Assembly: GCA_031308135.1 (NCBI GenBank)
Contig: JAHLJT010009436.1
Span: 136,406,950-136,470,949 of the forward strand
Direction of reading: 5' to 3'
DNA length: 64,000 nucleotides
Source: Acheta domesticus
Taxonomy: Eukaryota > Arthropoda > Insecta > Orthoptera > Gryllidae
A program made the translations under genes and the position numbers. Shown here piece by piece: positions 11,580 through 22,851 of this stretch. Numbering within the stretch: the first letter of the stretch is position 1; the number at the start of each line of letters is the position of its first letter. The notes under the pieces were generated by a model. The model saw only the letters and a list, made by a program, of their open reading frames with translations. It was not told where the DNA came from and made no database searches.

Positions 11580-12880
11580 GGAGTGTAAAATGTCGTCAGG
11601 CAACAATGTTTTCATCATGATTGACGGCGTTCTCATGCCGTCTCTTAAATTGACCCGGAAAAAATAGAGAATATTTATTTCATCAATTTATTTATTTATT
11701 TAAAAACCTATTATTAATGTTTAGACCTTGATGTTTTTTTGAAAAAGGGTGTATTATTATAAATTTACTATAACTTTATTTCTTACCATGCCATAATTCG
11801 AGATTCCATAGGAATCAATATATTGATCAGTCATTTGTTATTTTCTGTTTTCAAGTAACATTTTATTTGAAAATAATGGGTAGTATTTCTCTAAAAAGTT
11901 TCTGAATATTTTCAGTAATTTCGTATAATTGGAATCATGAATATAATGCTTTTACAGAAGTATTTAGTGTGTTACTATTTTATTTCGTATCATCATTCAG
12001 ATATTTTCTATTAATATGCATGCCACTAGGAAACCATTATATACGATATCATCATTTAGATATTTTCTATTAGTATGCATGCCACGAGGAAACCATTATA
12101 TACGACATGGAGCTGATGTCATACTTAGTATAACATTGAATAATTAAACTTATGCAAGTGCCTTGAGTTATTTACCTTCTAATTATCGCGAAAAGTCAGG
12201 CGCTTTGTATGATCGTTGTTTACTTATAGCCATTATCATTCGTAGGGTTTTGAAGAAAACGTCTAGGAAGTAAAAATCTTAAATTGGCGTGTTAAATATT
12301 CTAAAATGTGAGGCTGTTATTAAAAACTATTCAAAACGTTCAGAATATATAGATTCTGATATATGAATTGAGAACTTGCATAGAAACATAAAAAAAGATA
12401 TTTCGCTTCAATCCACTTACCTTATTTTTCGACAAAACGTAAAATGATAAGTCTAGCTTAGAGATATGCAAATAAAGATTTATTTAAAAATCTCAATGAG
12501 CAAATCATTTACCACTAAAAACTGTTTCGTAGGCATTTGCTATTTTTCTTTGTCCAGAAACTTCAAATGTTTCTACCAGTGTTTTAACTGCAAGAGACTG
12601 AAAAAGAATGAAAATAGTCTATTGCCATATCACTACGTTATATGTTAATTTCCTATTTCAAGCAAATAGTAAGTTATGTTATCCCTGGCGAGATTTGAAA
12701 ATAATCATGACATCTGTGGCAAAAAACATGTGATAATTATTTTCGTTCCCCATTTTCTTTTACCCAACACAAATGCAGTGAACTGCAAAAATGAACATAC
12801 AAAAACGATAAAATGCGTTGCTACAAAATTAAAGTCGGCTCTTGTTATTCTTTAACTCGTACTATTTCATTGGGATGCGC
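11580..12880. other. AT-rich intergenic stretch
   Basis: No gene recognised. It contains the 59-bp tandem duplication listed separately. The ORF at 12466-12648 has no family features. Confidence 0.5.
11988..12105. repeat. 59-bp tandem duplication
   Basis: Two head-to-tail 59-bp units (11988-12046 and 12047-12105) differ at only a few positions. Each contains ATATTTTCTATTA followed by ATGCATGCCAC. A local slippage or unequal-exchange duplication is likely. Confidence 0.85.
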
Positions 12881-12884
12881 AGAG

Positions 12885-13215
12885 TAACATGACCAAGCAC
12901 AATAGGAGCCCAGCCCAGCGTAGTCCGGAGCTCCGGTGCAGGCGCAGGCAGCCAGTTGACATTGCCGGCGCCCGTCCGTGTCCTGTCTGCCGGGCGCCGG
13001 CGGGCGGGGAGGGGCTGGGCGGTGACGTTCTTGTTTGCACTGACGGCGGCCGCAGCAGCATTTGCGGTGCTGCCTGCGCGGCAGACGTGCTCACCGCCGA
13101 CGCCACTGGCGCAAACGTGGCTCACACGTCCGCCGCTGCAACCACCGCCACACCTACCCGCATGTCGCTCATGACAGGAAATTCAACGCCACCAACGTTG
13201 GTGAATGCAATGTCA
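12885..13215. other. GC/CpG island
   Basis: About 300 bp of GC-rich, CpG-containing, non-repetitive sequence in an AT-rich setting. It ends in a perfect 14-base palindrome at 13190-13203. Open frames exist on both strands but overlap each other and match nothing. It could be a promoter-associated island or a conserved non-coding element. Confidence 0.35.
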
Positions 13216-13259
13216 AATATAAATAAATGCATGATTGAATAAATAACTAAATAAATACA

Positions 13260-13740
13260 TAGATAAATTTGTTAGACTCAGGGGAAGACTCTGCAACTGG
13301 ATGTGTCCGCAAGGTGGTGGATAGTGGAACTGTCTGTAGATATGCAGGCAGGGTTAATGACGACCAAAATCCCCCCCTCCCAAAATCAAAGCGAGTAGGT
13401 TATTAGAGGTGAAGGATAGTTGGAGGAACTAGAATCATTAAAAGCCACATATGCTTGATGATATCCTAGAATGGCAAAAATGCACTGCCAGAAAATAAGG
13501 GCTGCTCCTGTTGCCTTGCGAATAGGGTTTATCCTAAAGGCTAAGGGAAGAAACTCCCTAACGGAAAAACATAGGCAGAGAGGACTCTAAAAGACGTGGT
13601 GACGCCGATACCTTTAGGGTAGTATACCCAAACCAAAATCTTGGTCCTCCAGATTGGGAGTTGGAGCGGAGAGGTCCAGTAACCCACCCACCGTAAAATA
13701 ATCATAATTATTTCCAGTAAACAAACAAATGGCATCGTAA
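13260..13740. repeat. Possible interspersed-repeat remnant
   Basis: Intermediate-GC, non-coding sequence whose texture resembles the untranslated part of a retroelement seen in large insect genomes. This is a weak impression from memory, with no ends or target duplication visible. Confidence 0.2.
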
Positions 13741-14720
13741 ACGGAAATATTTCCACTAATAATTGATTAGCTACGTTGTAAGCCGTCTGGATGTGATATT
13801 AGAAGCCCTACTAACAGTATCTATCAGAAAACGTAGAAATAATCAACAAAACCCTGCATTGACAATGTCATCCTTTGATGGGTTGGGTAATTTATGGATG
13901 AACTCCTTGGTTCTTAAGTCATCTTCAGAGCGTGTCAACCATTAATAAACATACGTATTGAGATACGATGTGTCAGCCTCTGTCAGGGCCGCAAAGCGTC
14001 GGCCTTGTTTGGGGGGGTACTGCTCCGGGATATCTGCATTGCCCCTGCTGTGAATGCAATTAATAGAAGAAAACTATAGAAACGACCGATTTTGAGCGAA
14101 CGACCTCTTGAATTCACCTCCAGATTGTAATTGATAGTTACGAGTATTTATCTGATCTCGAAAATTGTGGAAACCCCAAACCAAGTTACTTTCTGGATAT
14201 AACTCCTACTGGACTAATGATGCAAGTAACTGACGCGCCCGCCATCAATACCCACTCCCTCAAATGAGTTATAAATCATTAGCTTCTCCTCGATAAGAGT
14301 TAAACTTTCACATTCATCACAAGGCGCCATCTTAACAGCTTTAATACAACTTACTTTTCTTACAATTAGAACGGCTTACATACTTAGATTTAAATATTGG
14401 AAGAAGTAAAAGACTGTTCGTTGCCTATCTAGATGGGCTTATCATTTTTTTCGACCTCTCCTGGGAATCCTAACAATGCTGAAGGAATTGTAACCGGCCG
14501 GGCGCAGGGAATCTCGTTGAGCATGGGCCGCACGTCTCCGCTGCCACCAGTTATCGGTGTTGATAAAGCACCGGCGCACCGCCCACTCTAAATTGCGGAG
14601 CCTGGGAGCGCTCGGGGCACAACTCCCAAACCTTTTGTGGGGCGTCTCCCAACCTTTTGTGTTCTGCCATATCTTGGTCGCTTGTTTCCTGAGTCCTTTC
14701 CCTGTATTCTTTGCTTACTG
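13741..14720. other. No recognised feature
   Basis: Mixed composition with a GC-richer patch at 14490-14690 just left of the family B MITE. The short ORFs on both strands overlap each other and have no family features. Confidence 0.45.
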
Positions 14721-14939
14721 CAGTGGTGTGAAGGTCTTCTAGTAGTGGCAGTGGCTTTGTGGCACCGTGCCATGCCATGAGCTTCCCTGCGCCACTAGCT
14801 TCGGGAGAGGAAACTATTAGTAACCGTGCCATTTTGCAATAGTGATGGCGTTATCCCTTGTGGCGCGGCAATGAACTGACGGGCGATTTTGTCGTGCCAC
14901 TCGTGCCACGGACTCCCGCTCATGGCATCGACAAAACTG
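14721..14939 (-). mobile_element. hAT-type MITE, family B copy 1
   Basis: This reverse-orientation copy of the elements at 19347-19580 and 43907-44139 shares the blocks for ATGCCACGAG, GTTCATTGCC and AGAAGACCTT. The left end CAGTGGTGTGAAGGTC matches the family terminal inverted repeat. Flanking 8-mers (14713-14720 and 14940-14947) agree at five of eight positions, a decayed hAT-style duplication. Confidence 0.65.
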
Positions 14940-14949
14940 CTTTAGTGGA

Positions 14950-15654
14950 TATCGGACAAAGAACTGTTAGCCATTGGCAGTTGAACTCTAAAATCTCGCT
15001 TGTGGCTTACTTCGTTGAATTTGTGAAGGGCGAAAATTGTACAGAATGACTGTTGTGATTGTGGTTTGGCTCATGTCTAAATAACATCCTGGGACAAATC
15101 ATATTCTAAAGAAATTTCATAATCGTTCAACCTCTCAACGACACAAGAATCAAATTAATATGGCTGAAACTGTTGTGGGAATGAAGGCGAATGTGGGAGA
15201 TACAAATTGGATACTCCAGTAGCTCATAAGGAGACATCCCTGAAGATCACAGGAGACAAATTATGTTGGTGTTGGATCAGCAGAATTGTACAAGAGCAGT
15301 GGCAACAGAAACAAATCTTGTCATCTTTCGTCTCTTCCAGTTTATATTATTTTCAGCCCACTTGTGTAATTTCAGTAAGCTTTCTTTATTTTTTAACTAC
15401 AAGTAATTCGTCTCAAATGACGGGACGAAATCAAATTCCCATATTAATGGTTCATTACAGTTAATAGTATAACACAATTCTTTTCTTTAATTTCAAAGTT
15501 TAGTTTCTTTTCATTTCCAAATTTCTTATGTTATTATTATTTCTTATATTAGTAATATGTTGTTAAACTGGGGCTCACGGTCCCCTAGAGATCGTGATTT
15601 TTTACAGCAGGCGGTCGGTGGATGCAAAATGAACGTTTTGTGTCACACAAAGCC
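14950..15654. other. AT-rich, no gene recognised
   Basis: Small open frames at 14858-15049 and 15207-15464 lack family features. No repeat ends recognised. Confidence 0.45.
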
Positions 15655-15795
15655 CCCAATGACCCCCATCTCGATCAGGTTTTTGTCCAGTTTCCCTGAT
15701 CCATTGAGCAAATGCTGAGATGGCCCCTTGTTTTGCTTCTGGACGTAAATGTAGCTTCACTGTGCGCACGTTTTGTTGAGCACTCCTTTTGCTTG
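15655..15795. repeat. Dispersed repeat E, copy 1
   Basis: Aligns clearly with 23435-23560 (plus strand). Shared blocks include CAGGTTTTT, CTGAGAT and CTTCTGGA-GTAAATGTA. No ends or coding capacity are visible, so the class is unknown. Confidence 0.55.
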
Positions 15796-15839
15796 TAGTT
15801 CATTTACAGTTAAAATTGATTTTCTATAACTCGGGAACA

Positions 15840-16005
15840 AACATTTTTCAAATATCTTTATTTTCTAAAATAATTATTTTCTAAATTCATTTTTGCTTTT
15901 TTTTTTTTTTATTCTGGCCCTCAAGAAAATGTGCGCAGATAAATTTCTTTCCCCACACGTCATATACAGTTTTTACTGTTTTTTTTTGACAAATAAATAA
16001 ATTGA
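15840..16005 (-). repeat. Family G fragment (minus)
   Basis: The reverse complement matches 62430-62522 within the large family G array, including the block around GTGCGCAGATAAATTTCTTT and the run of ATTT units. A short truncated copy. Confidence 0.6.
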
Positions 16006-16256
16006 CAAATAAATAAGCTCCCTGAAGTACTTTTTCACCTGACCATTTGCTCTAATGTGAGCTATATCCGGATTTCATCTATTTCGTGAATGTTAAATTG
16101 CTTTTTACTTCCTCCCTAGTACGTACTTACGTAGTAAAGAGAAAGTATTGTAATGCAGCAGCACAAATTGGCTCCTTTTCGTCCGAAAAATTCGTATTGC
16201 GGGAACATGAAATCGAAAAAGTGGATAACTCTTGTTTCTAAATGGAATAAATTACG

Positions 16257-16682
16257 TTTATAAAACGTGTACCAGCAAAGGCGGATCACGGCATTAATTG
16301 ATGTCACTGCAATGTCTCTGACTGGAAAGTTCTAGAGTTCGAGTCTCGACGGCGGTAGGATTTTCGACACTAGCTAGATAGCTAGGTAGAGTTTAGCCGC
16401 TATCTAGAGGAGATTTCGAACGGCCGGCTGCTCTGATCGGTAGTTTTCTGTTGTTTCTTCGATCAATACTTGGCGAATGCCGGAGCAGTACCCAACAAAC
16501 GCTCCACGGACTGTGCGCGATCTTTCCTTGTCCTATCTTCACCCCTACTTACCCTTACACTCTCACCTACTTACACACCCGTACACCCTCATGCACTATA
16601 CTATCACACTTGTCAGGGGAGCAATAGGGAGCTTAGAGTTTAGCTTATCCCGTCGTGGGCTGTGCCTTGCTGATTAGAGATA
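16257..16682 (+). mobile_element. SINE-like family A, copy 1 (3' truncated)
   Basis: It carries the family A order: a tRNA-like head with a B-box-like GAGTTCGAGTCTC, the block ATTTTCGACACTAGCT, then GCGCGATCTTTCCTT, a CA/CT-rich linker and GAGATACCTGG. The copy stops at this last block and lacks the downstream AATC tail seen in copies 3 and 5. Confidence 0.7.
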
Positions 16683-16689
16683 CCTGGCT

Positions 16690-17370
16690 AGAATATAGAT
16701 AGGTAAGAAGTATGTGAAGTTTGCAAGAAAGTATGTAATGTTTTAGTGCCAAGTCAGCTATTTCTTGATTACATTAAAAGACACATTTTAAATAAAACTT
16801 TTAATATCATGTAAAAACTGTTAGGGATATATTTTGAATAACTGAAATTCTTCAAAGGAATCTGATAACGTGCGCATTTTGAAATGATTTAAAGGGCTCG
16901 ATCCCACTCAAATATAATGAAGAAACCTGTACCCAAGTTCTAAAGAATATCAGAAGAGCTTTTCGAATAAATGTTTATAAAGAAGATCGGGTTTGATTAT
17001 TTCTATCAAGGTCTCAATTCCTCTTTCTTTCACTCTATGTTCTTCCACTCTCTTTTGGTAATGATGCAAAGGATGACGATGTCACTTTGTATTTATCGGA
17101 GAATTATACCATTTACATCGTGCTGTACTCAACGTGTCACCATTTTAGAATTCTCCTGTATAATATGGTTCTTTTTCTAAACCGAGTACTCTCTTTCTAG
17201 TTTTTTTATATTTCTCCATATAGTTGTTTCCCTTTTCTCTTCGTCCACTTACTTTAAATTCTCGCCCTTTATCCCCTTCCCTACCCTCACTGTATCTGTA
17301 GCGTTTTCCTACATCATTCTGTTTGCAGGGTGCCACTTATTTCCTTCCTCTGGCATATTTATTTGGCCGT
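16690..17370. other. No recognised feature
   Basis: AT-rich, then T/C-rich near 17180-17340. The open frames on both strands match no family. Confidence 0.45.
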
Positions 17371-17374
17371 GCCT

Positions 17375-18200
17375 GCAATGCCTCTGTGCGCGGTCCCTAG
17401 CAGGCCATTACCCTTCCCCGACGCCCCGCCTCCTGCCACCCGCCACCCACCTCCGCTCACCGCTCACCGCTCGTCGCCTGCCTTCCCAGCCCTGCCACCT
17501 CCGGCGGCGATCGTGTGCACGGGCGTGCGCCGTGGCGCGCCGCCGCTCGCGCTCTCGCACGCCCTGCATTTTAATTCAAGCACCGGCGAGCGGCGGTAGC
17601 CATGGCGATGGCGGTGGCGGCGACGCATTCTGGATGATAGCGGAAGCGGACGCGTATTTGGAAGTGGCGGAGGCGAGGGCGCGTTCGGGGGTGGACGTAG
17701 AAGTGGTGCATTTGGGGGTGGCGGGGACGGTGGCGGGGACGGTGGTGGGGGCGGTGGCGGGGACAGTGATAGGGACGGTGGCGGGGACGGTAGTGGGGAC
17801 AGTGATAGGGACGGTGGCGGGGACGGGGACGGTGGTGGGGACAGTGGTGAGGACGGTCGCGGGGACGGTCGCGGGGACGGTCGCGGGGACGGTCGCGGGG
17901 ACGATGGCGGGGACGGTGGCGGGGACGGTGGCGGTGATGATGGTGGTAGCGGCGGCGGCGGCGGGGCGGCGCATTTGGGGTTGGCGGGGGGAGGTACTGG
18001 CGAGGCCGCATTCGGAGGTGGCCGTGGCAGTAGCGCTTTCGGCAATGGCAAGGGTGGGGGAGTGGGGTGGCCGTAGCGGCGTTGTGGCGTTGGCGGGGGC
18101 GGTGCCGCACAAAGTGAAACAAACAAAAGCATCTCTTGTTCTCGCGCGGTGGCCCGGCGGCGCGAGACGGAGCTGCACAGCGGTGTCCAAGGAATGGGTG
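17375..18200. repeat. GC island with G-rich 12-mer array
   Basis: A GC island whose core (about 17700-17960) is a degenerate tandem array of 12-base units such as GGGGACGGTGGC. The plus strand is G-rich, opposite in polarity to the C-rich islands at 10.6, 42.3 and 47.8 kb. G-quadruplex potential is high on the plus strand. The long overlapping ORFs on both strands (VAGTVVGT repeats plus, arginine/proline repeats minus) follow from the repeat. Confidence 0.7.
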
Positions 18201-18920
18201 GCGGTGGTGGGGGTACGAGCGGTGCGGATGCCGAAGGTAATGGTGGTTGGGGTAGGGGTGGGAATTCTGATGCTAACCCTCACGCTGGAACAACGCATAA
18301 GGGACCGTCGAGGCAAGTGGGACAAACTAGATACAGCAGATCAAGTTATAAGTAGATAGTAGTGGTTGTAGATTCGTAGGTATTCATAGTACGTAGTGGT
18401 AATAGTGATAGTGAGTACTTGGTGGGAGTGCTCTTGTAGTGGTTATGGTGGTATTGTTGGGATTATCGTGGTGATTCTGTGATGGTAGTGGTAATCAACA
18501 ATCAGTGATGATTGTCATGGACGTGGCCATGTTAATGGTGTTGGTAGCTTGTAATGAAGCTGGCAATGAAATTTTCCCAGGCTATAGATGTACTGGTGGC
18601 GGCAGGGTAGCGAAGTTGCTGAGACACTTATCGACGACTCTGCCAAACTAGGCAAAGATCTATCTATGCCTAGTTGACGGTGACGATGACGAAAGCTCCA
18701 TCTAAGCAAATCGGCGAAACTTGTGTCTATGACATGGATTCTCAGTACAAGCTAGAGTTCATAATGAACGAGTATAGAGCAACACGATTTAGCGCCGCAT
18801 CAATTATGGAGCTTCAACAAAATAGGTGGTGAATGATGAAGAATTATGAAATAAAGAAAGGTTTACGTATCAAAATTTTGAACTTTTGAAAATAGTTTAC
18901 TTGTGTAATAATTACATAAT
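18201..18920. other. GT-rich cryptic repeat and flank
   Basis: The stretch 18340-18540 is made of GTGGTAGT-like words, a cryptic trinucleotide-style repeat. The rest is unremarkable. Confidence 0.45.
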
Positions 18921-18921
18921 G

Positions 18922-19030
18922 GAGTTTCCTCCAACCAGGTATCTCCCACCAGCAGGGCACCGCCAGAGCCGGGGCAAGCTCTAAGCTCTCGACCGGTCTC
19001 CAAGCATTTGTGGTAGTGTAGGGCATGTAA

Positions 19031-19071
<41 letters not shown>

Positions 19072-19338
19072 GGCGCGTTCGAGTTAGAGGTAGCATAGGA
19101 CCGTGCCCGGTCTGTGATCTGTATTGGGGTATTGTTCCGACATTTACCTGGTACTGATCGGAGAAACCATGGAAAATTGTCAACCAGAGCAACTGGCCAA
19201 TGCTCATAGATTTCTCCTCCAGACAGTGGCTGAACTCGAATTGCTGAGCAGCTAGTGTCGAAAATCCTGCCACCGTCGGGACTCGAACCCAGGGCCTCCC
19301 GATCAGAGGAACTGCAGTGAAATCGGTTGATGCCACCT
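18922..19338 (-). mobile_element. SINE-like family A, copy 2 (minus)
   Basis: The reverse complement shows the best-preserved B box of the family (GGGTTCGAGTCCC, about 19279-19291) and all downstream blocks to GAGATACCTGGTTGG. The middle linker has expanded into a (GT)n microsatellite. Its tRNA-like head end abuts and is cut by family B copy 2 at 19347. Confidence 0.75.
19032..19069. repeat. (GT)n microsatellite
   Basis: About 18 pure GT units within the linker of family A copy 2. Other A copies hold short CA-rich runs here, so the array grew inside the element. Confidence 0.95.
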
Positions 19339-19346
19339 CTGTAGTG

Positions 19347-19580
19347 CAGTGTTGCCAAGGTCGATGCCACGAGCAGGAGTCCGTTGCATAAGTGCCACGA
19401 CGAAATCTCCCCTCCATGCAGTTCATTATCCCGCCACCAGAGACAACGCCATCCCTGTTGTAAAACTGCGGGGTTACCAATAATTTCCTTTCCCGACGCT
19501 AGTTGCGCAGAGAAGCTCATAGCATGCTACGGCGCCACGACGCGTGCCACTGCCACCAGTAGAAGACCTTGACACCAGTG
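19347..19580 (+). mobile_element. hAT-type MITE, family B copy 2
   Basis: The 234-bp element has inverted ends CAGTGTTGCCAAGGTC and CACTGGTGTCAAGGTC. Flanking 8-bp direct repeats CTGTAGTG (19339-19346) and CTGTAATG (19581-19588) match at seven of eight bases. CAGTG ends with an 8-bp duplication are typical of hAT elements. No coding capacity. It inserted into the head of family A copy 2. Confidence 0.85.
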
Positions 19581-19599
19581 CTGTAATGGGTTCGGTAGC

Positions 19600-19905
19600 C
19601 TTCTCGTGGTTAGAGTCACCGCGAGGGGTGGAACCAACGCGGTCGCCGGGGCACCGCAGCCTACGCCCTCGCGTATTGCGGCAAGGCGCAGCAGCTTTTG
19701 TCGCGCGCGTTGTGCCGCGGCGAGCGACAGGCAGTTTTCTGGCTTTTAGCGGAGCGCCCTGCCTGCCGCTCGGCCTACCCTCCCGGTAGCGGGGTTCGTC
19801 TGTCCCCGAGCAACACGGGCGAGGCAGCGCGCGAGAGCAAGCCTTTGTCCGACTGGGAACGCCGCTCGCAGCACTGCGATACACAGCGCACGGGGAGGAC
19901 TTACA
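19600..19905. other. GC/CpG island
   Basis: GC-rich, non-repetitive and CpG-containing. Several overlapping ORFs on both strands are mutually exclusive and unrecognised. Nature unknown. Confidence 0.35.
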
Positions 19906-19963
19906 AATGAGGTTGATGGATGGTTTAAATGAATGTTTTGCTCGGTTCTCGTGTTTGCGTTGT

Positions 19964-20082
19964 TGTGTCGTATGACGTCTGTCACAGACGGATTTTGCAA
20001 TGAATACTTTTCCATTGAAAGCGGGGAGGTATTCATACACTTGCAGCCTTTTCGGAGCATACGTTTGTCTTATAAAAACGTA
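19964..20082 (+). repeat. Direct repeat H, copy 1
   Basis: Shares TGTCGTATGA, CTGTCACAGA-GGATTTT, CTTTTCCA-TGAAA and GCAGCCTTTTC in order with 20871-20991. The two copies lie about 907 bp apart in the same orientation. Element class unknown. Confidence 0.6.
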
Positions 20083-20870
20083 CGAAAAGTGAGCGTAACA
20101 TATTGTTTTTTTTTAACTATCACTAACCAATCATGATATATGACCACTTTTCTCGTTTTGTCCCTCTATTATTTTTTGTTCGAGTACAGTGAAGAAGGAG
20201 TTACAGAACGTCAACTAGACAGTCCTAAAACTATCCGAATAATTTGAATTACTACGAAAATAACGTGATACACCCTCACTTAGAATAGGAAAGTTTTGTG
20301 TACATTACTTATTCCTGAAACATCAAACATCCTATCAGGAATTGCAAAATGTAATATTGTTTTCGTGAAATGAAGTAAGTCAACATTTGTATGTTTTATA
20401 TTTTATACTTTTTCTTAAAATAAGATATATGAAAAATATAGTAGCGGAAACTAAATTTTCCAGTAGGTAATGAAATATTTTCATCCTATTAATTTCTTAC
20501 CAAATGGTATTTAGAGTGTGTAAAAATATAAGTATTTTTGAAATGTATTTTAGACAATACGTTTTTCATCATGAAAGATTACGTTTTCAATTATTCGTTT
20601 CTTTCCAGGGATTTCCTTTTCTATATTGTATTTTGAAAAGACTCTGAGAGCTTGCTTATGAGATTTTCCTTGAATTCTTTTTCCAAGAGAAAGGTCTCTA
20701 ACGTTTTTTTTAGATGGTAATCTCCAGTGTACTTTATACGATCTCTGTTGTGAAGATAAAAATTCTAGTCGGAGCATCCCAAAGTTTGCGTCTCCTTTGG
20801 TTCTGAAGCTTGATGGGTTTGGACAGCTTGGATCCTTGAGTTTACTCTCTGGGACTTATTTTTTGAGTGT
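20083..20870. other. AT-rich spacer between H repeats
   Basis: No recognised coding sequence. The minus-strand ORF at 20550-20777 is lysine-rich and unrecognised. Confidence 0.45.
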
Positions 20871-20991
20871 CATGTCGTATGATGACTGTCACAGAGGGAT
20901 TTTACTGCGAAAACTTTTCCAGTGAAAACGTACAACTATTTTTATTCGTGCAGCCTTTTCTTAGTATACGTATACATTTATAAAAATGTTC
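20871..20991 (+). repeat. Direct repeat H, copy 2
   Basis: Second copy of the block at 19964-20082, diverged by substitutions and small indels. Confidence 0.6.
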
Positions 20992-21925
20992 TATCTGCAA
21001 TCTCATGTATTTTATGCGAATTTTAATTATTTATCATTCCTCAGATCGTTCTCACTACTGCTACTTCCAAAATCAGCAAGGTTCCAAGATCACAATATCA
21101 ACGCAGCGGGTAGATTTACTTGTGTGACGTTTGCCTCAACCATTTACAATTACCAGCTATCATTTCAAAGAATTGAAAGAAAATTCTACCTCTATAGAAT
21201 TAATTGTACACTAGACTTTCCCAAACAATACGAGTTTTATTCGAAATATAAAATACGTATGAAGTATATACAAAGTCCCTTACTAGGAGCCGTTGAGCAC
21301 GTGAACAATCGTTCCGTGTAGCCAGTGAAGCATCCCGGAGGAGAATCCGGAGAAACCAACGACATGATAAGACAATGATCTGTAAAAAATTAATTGTCAG
21401 ATTTCGATCGAGTTACGCATGGGTTCTGTAAAATATGGGCAAGCACTTTGTTGAAGTAACGTCTGCTTTGCAGACATCCGCTCGTCCGATTTCGCGGTGT
21501 CCGAGAAGCAGGGGGGTAGGTACGTTTTACAACAGATTTACGGCGAAGGTCCGGTGATCACTGAAGCGCAGTTTTTTGCTTTGTAAAAATATTATTGCGG
21601 TACCATCATATTAATAAAATCGTGTATAAAATATTTCGTTTTAACGTATAATTAAAATGGAACTAAATTTGTAAGCAAATTTCATAATAGATTAAATATG
21701 TAATTACACCTAAATACATAAAAAAGGAAAATAGAAATGGTTCTAATTCATTCAGGTCTTGTAAATCTAATAAAATATTACACAGTGCACATATTTTGAT
21801 CCAGGAAAAAATACGTATTTACGTAAAAATCCTATCCCTAGTCATTTTACTAAACATCTTTGAATAATCTTAATGAATACTCTTGATTGAGTGTCTAGTC
21901 TCCTCCACCTTGTGGTCCCTCTCTA
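20992..21925. other. AT-rich, no gene recognised
   Basis: An ORF of 111 codons at 20986-21321 has no recognisable features and starts inside repeat H. The remainder is AT-rich. Confidence 0.45.
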
Positions 21926-21929
21926 TCAC

Positions 21930-22195
21930 AACCTCCACCACCTCCGTCGCCACAGCTGGTGAGCGATCGATGCCGGGGAGAGCCGGGGAGCCGGTCGGCG
22001 CTGAAAATTTAATTTCGCAGGAAAGGTCGCGCCGGTTGACCCCTCGCTGGCGGCCGCCGGTGCACTTCCCGCCTCGCTCCCCCCCCCGCCCCCCCCGCAC
22101 CCCTCACCCTTTCTTTCAGCCTGCACTGCCACAGCAGCGCGGCGCGGCGGGCCGACCCCGGAAGACCGCCGAGGGCTCACAACTATGTGCATTTC
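21930..22195. other. GC island with AT core
   Basis: The GC-rich sequence encloses a compact AT core (AAAATTTAATTT, about 22002-22013) inside CpG-rich flanks. Overlapping ORFs on both strands argue against coding. The pattern would suit a conserved non-coding element, which is inference. Confidence 0.3.
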
Positions 22196-22199
22196 CATA

Positions 22200-22850
22200 A
22201 AAGATGGCTATGAAAAGTGGCATTGTGGGAAAGGACGGTAGACTACAGAAGATGAATAGAGTAATGGCACTCTAATAAATGGTTTGTACTAAGGTTCTCT
22301 TTATTCTTGTCATTATATTTTCATTTCACCAATATGGAATCAAATATGATTTATTGTTTATAACTTAATGTAATATTTTTTCTTGATAAAAGTTTCCAAA
22401 TCAAAATTTAAGAAATCAATACGAGTAAAATAAAACAAAAACTAATTGTCTTAAAATTTAATTTTGAAGCTTTTAACAAGAAAAAATATGATTTACTTTC
22501 ATTTGAAATGAGATCGCTTTTAATGTTCTTTCTTACTTGTACGGAACAGATTTATTTCTTATGCAAAATTTATTTTTATACTATTTAACAGTAATTTTGT
22601 ATTCGTGTAATCCATCTTTGTTATTACAACCTTCAATTAGTTACTGTATTTGGATTTAATAAATATGTTAGACTTCAGTTTTATTAAACACAGAACAAGT
22701 ACATCGTTCACTGCAAAAGAAATTGTTTCATCGGCAGCAGTGGTTCAGGTGACTCTGAAAATTGTAAATTTTGGCAAGAAATCATTTGAACAGGGAATAA
22801 CAAAATGACGTAGGTGTTTTCACGTATGAGGCGATAACCCACAATAATGT
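22200..22850. other. AT-rich, nothing recognised
   Basis: Very AT-rich with no coding or repeat structure that I can identify. Confidence 0.5.
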
Positions 22851-22851
22851 T

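Noticed and set aside
12889..13242. 117-codon cysteine-containing ORF in a GC island
   Set aside because: Overlaps three other open frames on both strands and shows no zinc-binding spacing or known domain.
17464..18359. Long ORFs of 183-275 codons on both strands
   Set aside because: They arise from a G-rich 12-mer array. The products are VAGT or PRHRP-type repeats and overlap each other on opposite strands.
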